Below, one piece after another: positions 60,404 through 64,000 of a DNA stretch of 64,000 nt. A program made the translations under genes and the position numbers. Under the pieces are notes generated by a model. The model saw only the letters and a list, made by a program, of their open reading frames with translations, did not search any database and had not been told where the DNA came from. The stretch is from Adineta ricciae (taxonomy: Eukaryota > Rotifera > Eurotatoria > Adinetida > Adinetidae), in the NCBI GenBank assembly GCA_905250025.1, contig CAJNOJ010000134.1:1-64000 (forward strand), read 5' to 3'. Position 1 is the first letter of the stretch. Every line of letters begins with the position of its first letter.

Positions 60404-62900
60404 ATGTCTTCAACTACATCTGATTTGGAATCGAGAACTGAGAATGCTTTTGATGAAAATCTTTCATCAATTGAATTTATTCCATCGGATCCTCAGACTA
60501 CTTTTTATCTTTTACCAAACGGTCTCGGAAAAGACCGACGAACGATATTCACCAATGCACTTCAACGTTTCCAATTACAATCGTTAGCCACGTCAGAAAA
60601 TGCTCGTTTCATCATCGCTGACGATCAATTCGATGTACCAAAAATATTCCAAATGTTAAAAATAGAAAGTCGTGAAGAAGCACCACCGACTGTCATTCGA
60701 ACAAAATGGTTGAGCGATTCATTGAAAGAGAAACGTTTGATTCCATTAACGAAAGATTATATCATTCGTCCACCATTAATTCGAAAGCATACAGTGCCAT
60801 CTTTTACACAAGAATCGACGATCGAAGAGAAGAAATTCGTTCGAGATAAACCAAAACGCAAATTGTCAGAAGATGAACCACAAGGTGGTTGTGCAACGCA
60901 AATCAAGCAAAGACGCTTTTCGTCAGAAGATGATGATTATGACGTGAATGATGTACGAATATCAGTCATTCGCTTCTCTTTTTCTATCTGATCTTCTTCT
61001 AGGATTACAATGATACCGTGAAAAATCCATACAAAAATGGTGAACTACCCGTATGTTTTATGATTTATCATAAAAATTTCTCATTTGATTGGAAGAATTC
61101 CCTTATAGAAAGGCAATTGGATGTGTTCAATGTCATCGCAAACAGCGAAAAAGAACACTGAAGTCAATCGAGACATTATTGAGAAACTTCAAGCCATGGG
61201 TGAACTTTACGCTAAGACTAATGGTAAAGAAGACAAGTATAATTATTGATTGAGCGAAATTTGTTTATTTGCGGAATTAGATAAATGGCGAGCGTATTCA
61301 TATCAGAAAGCGATTACAACAATACGTCGTTGTACACATCGAATCGATTCTTATGAAGTAAGAAGAGACTTTGTTTGAGACGATTCAAGAAACGGCAATT
61401 TAGGAAATAATCAAATTACCTGGAATTGGGGAGAGTTTGGCGAAGAAGATTTGGGAGATTATCGATACGGGTAGTTTTGAGAAACTCGACGATTTTCAAT
61501 CATCAGAATATATGAAAGTATTGGATTTATTCGGAAATGTATGGGGATGTGGACCGAATATCGCTAAACAGTGGTACGATCAAGTAAGTCATCGACTTTT
61601 CTTGGGAGATTTCCGTATAAAAACCGATTTTATACGACAGGGTTTTCGTACATTGGATGACCTTCGTACAAAAGCGAAATTATCTCACAACCAACAAGTG
61701 GGACTGAAATATTATCATGAATTTTTAGAAAGAATACCACGAGATGAAGTGACAGAAATCGAAGCAATGGTAAATCTATTTAAAGTACGACTTATTCATC
61801 TAATTTTCAATGAAATTCAGGTGAAACAGCATGCATTTCCATTAGTGCCTGGTCTTACGATTCAAACATGCGGTTCATATCGTCGTGGGAAAGCTACATG
61901 TGGAGATGTGGATATTTTAATCACACATGTCGATGGAATTTCACACGAAGGTTTACTGGTACCATTGACGGACTCTTTGAAAAAATGTGGTAAGTTTTTC
62001 GAAAGAATTTGGCGTTGATTTTTCTTGAAACGATGTTTCCTTTAGGCTTTTTGACGGATGATCTTATCTTATCCGATAAATACGATGATGATGGCGGGTA
62101 GGTTGTAACTGTTGACGGGTACTGGAAAACGATTAAAGGACATTGTGGGGTGAAAGGTCAAGAGAACTTTTTTCTTGTTCTTTTACGGAGAAAAAAGATA
62201 TTTTTGAAGTTGGAAACAATTTTAGATTGCGCATGTAGTAAAAATTTGTTTTATTACTCTTCTCCACGTGATAAAATGGTATTTTACATTATGTACTGAG
62301 AAGTATGTCATGCAGGTTCATGACAAGGGAAAATAAACAGACGAGAGAAAAGAAAGAAAGAAAAGAATGAATAGAAATGTAATCGTTCGATTCACTTTTC
62401 CATATGCACACTATTCATTTAGATCTCATGTGAAATACTTCGGTGTTTGTTTGTTACCCGGTGAAAATCGAAAAGTAAAAACCTTCTTCAGTATGAAATA
62501 ATCATTTAAAACAAATTCTTTTTCTTTAGCATCGTCGTCTTGATATAATCGTTATTCCACATGATGAATATGCATGTGCATTGCTTTACTTTACCGGTAG
62601 TGCACTTTTTAATCGTTCGATGAGAAGTCTCGCACATAAATACAATATGTAAGTGAAATCCATGGTGTTATTCGTTCGTTGGAACTCTCCCGATGTTTTC
62701 ATAGGTATTTATCTCAACATCGTTTGAATACGGGTGTTATTCGCAAGGTAAGATCTAATCTTTCTCGAGATGTCGATTGATCTATTCTTTAGAATAATTC
62801 CAAAATCAATATGGGAACACCGTTGTACACTCCGACGGAAGAATCAATTTTCAAATATTTAAATCTACCTTATCGTCCTCCGGAAGAACGTGACCATTAA
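60404..62900 (+). CDS. DNA polymerase lambda-like family X polymerase
   Basis: A nuclear polymerase for base-excision and end-joining repair. Exon 1 (60404 to about 60954) encodes a BRCT domain ([20 protein letters not shown] through [20 protein letters not shown]) and a Ser/Lys-rich linker. Later exons encode the 8-kDa lyase part ([27 protein letters not shown]), helix-hairpin-helix motifs ([14 protein letters not shown]), the fingers ([17 protein letters not shown]), the palm with catalytic Asps in CGDVDILI and [10 protein letters not shown], and [13 protein letters not shown] in the thumb. The end [15 protein letters not shown] matches the family end. An intron of about 320 bases (62098-62420) is long for this genome. 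The domain order is that of lambda, not beta. Confidence 0.92.
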
Positions 62901-63023
62901 CTAGTCAGCAGAGCTTTATTTTAATCGGACATAATCTTTTTTTCTTTTACATAACCTCGGTGATATAAAATAAAATGAATAATTGCTTGTCTTACTTTTT
63001 TTGTAGATATTTGTAAGAACAAG

Positions 63024-64000
63024 ATGGTCTTGGATGGAAATCTTTTAAAGGAGAAGTTAGTCGAAGCTTGGAAATTACGCTCGAATGATCGAAATTTCTC
63101 TGCTTCACTCGCACCACTCATTGCTGAAAGTCAATCAGAAGAAGAATTTCGGACGATTTTCACCAGTAAGATTCAATTGATCTTCATTCATATTCTATTT
63201 CTTGTTTTTTTTAGCTGAGATTCTCAATCATATCCATTCCGCAATATCCTCTAATCTTCTCCAGTCCTATTTCAAATTTCATACACGATCCGGTTATATA
63301 GATGAAGCATTAGTTATCCAACGTCTTTGCTCTTTAACGCCAACACGACGAACCGATGATGTTCAAATCAAATTTCTAATCGAATTATTGAGAGAAACAC
63401 TGAAAACACTTCATATTACTGCTGAACACGCCGTTCGTCTCGGTAAACAGTTGAATTTGTTAACAAAATGGTTTTGTTCCGCATTGGCTTTTTATTCCAA
63501 CGAACAAATTGAGACGAAAGACGAAGAAATTCTCCTGTCAATTTGTGATCTGTTTCTTTTCATCTTTACACACGCGACGTTTTATTGTTTGTGGTTAATG
63601 ACGATCAAAGCACAACGTGAACAGAAAGAATGGAAAAAAAACCAGGAACAAGTTGGACAAGCATTAAAAAGGATTATTCTCCAAGAATCTCATCACAAAA
63701 ACATTTACGAACAAGTTTTCTTTAAGTAAGACCAACTGATCCGAACGTCTAAAATTCTTCGTGTCTTTACAGGATAAATCGTCTTCATCTATCGGAAGAA
63801 TTTCATCAAGAAGACATCGAATTCAGTGTTTCATTATTCAGTCCAATTGTGTGTTTACTTGTTATTAACAAACTTCACAAATGCTCGTCCACTTTTCTCA
63901 TTATTCTTCGTTTCTACGAACATGTTTCGACAACATTGAACCCTTATTTAACCTACCTTCGATTTCTTCAAGCATCATTCGGTGGATATCTCGCCTCAGT
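63024..64000 (+). CDS. Mediator subunit 24-like protein, N-terminal part
   Basis: Exons 63024-63165, 63215-63725 and 63773 onward; the gene runs off the window. The N-terminus (LLKEKLVEAWKLRSNDRNFS) and the alpha-helical continuation (LLQSYFKFHTRSGYIDEALV, KFLIELLRETLKTLHI) resemble the start of MED24, a tail-module subunit of the Mediator complex. The match is weak and by pattern only. The protein is helical throughout without catalytic motifs. It starts about 120 bases after the polymerase stop on the same strand, which is a short gap. Confidence 0.45.

Overview
The window looks like nuclear DNA of a bdelloid rotifer. It is AT-rich, and its genes are animal-type with many introns of roughly 45-70 bases and GT..AG borders. 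It carries telomere-like TGTGGG/TGAGGG tracts, which match the published bdelloid telomere repeat. It also holds gene types known to be expanded or acquired in bdelloids: an ADP-ribosyltransferase fused to TPR repeats, NHL and kelch propellers, and remnants of a plant-type PPR-DYW gene. This assignment is inference from content; no rRNA or mitochondrial marker is present.

Layout. 1-10 kb: a Rab-like GTPase with odd key residues, telomere-like tracts, a 124-aa orphan gene, an NHL gene with an in-frame stop, and two copies of a gene-derived repeat, the second ending in a LINE fragment. 11-13.6 kb: an NHL propeller gene and a kelch-like gene. 13.7-15.8 kb: a repeat block with inverted ends and about 130-bp tandem modules. 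17.4-20.8 kb: a cytochrome P450 gene damaged at a one-base assembly gap, a PLDc_N membrane protein and an orphan. 21-25.5 kb: Groucho/TLE (cut by an NNNNN gap) divergent from a Csk-like tyrosine kinase. 27-30.6 kb: a secreted Gly-rich peptide, a tetraspan protein and a seven-helix receptor. 33-42 kb: a duplicated region with an apparently intact UAP56/DDX39 helicase, a truncated copy, PPR-DYW remnants, a decayed receptor gene, a TPR-like gene and a foldback repeat. 42.4-44.5 kb: an LDB1/Chip adaptor. 45-50 kb: a tandem alpha-L-fucosidase cluster (one fragment and two full genes). 50-54.6 kb: an NMDA-type glutamate receptor subunit. 55.3-64 kb: a two-helix membrane protein, an ART-TPR protein, an SDR oxidoreductase, DNA polymerase lambda, and the start of a gene resembling Mediator subunit 24.

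The genes do not form one pathway. Groucho and LDB1 are both transcription cofactors, and UAP56 acts in mRNA export. The fucosidases are secreted or lysosomal, and the glutamate receptor and seven-helix receptor are cell-surface sensors. Exon borders below were placed by eye from splice signals and protein-family continuity, so single-base borders can be wrong. Bases called N occur at 9126, 10398, 19218 and 21123-21127, and each coincides with a broken gene or repeat.
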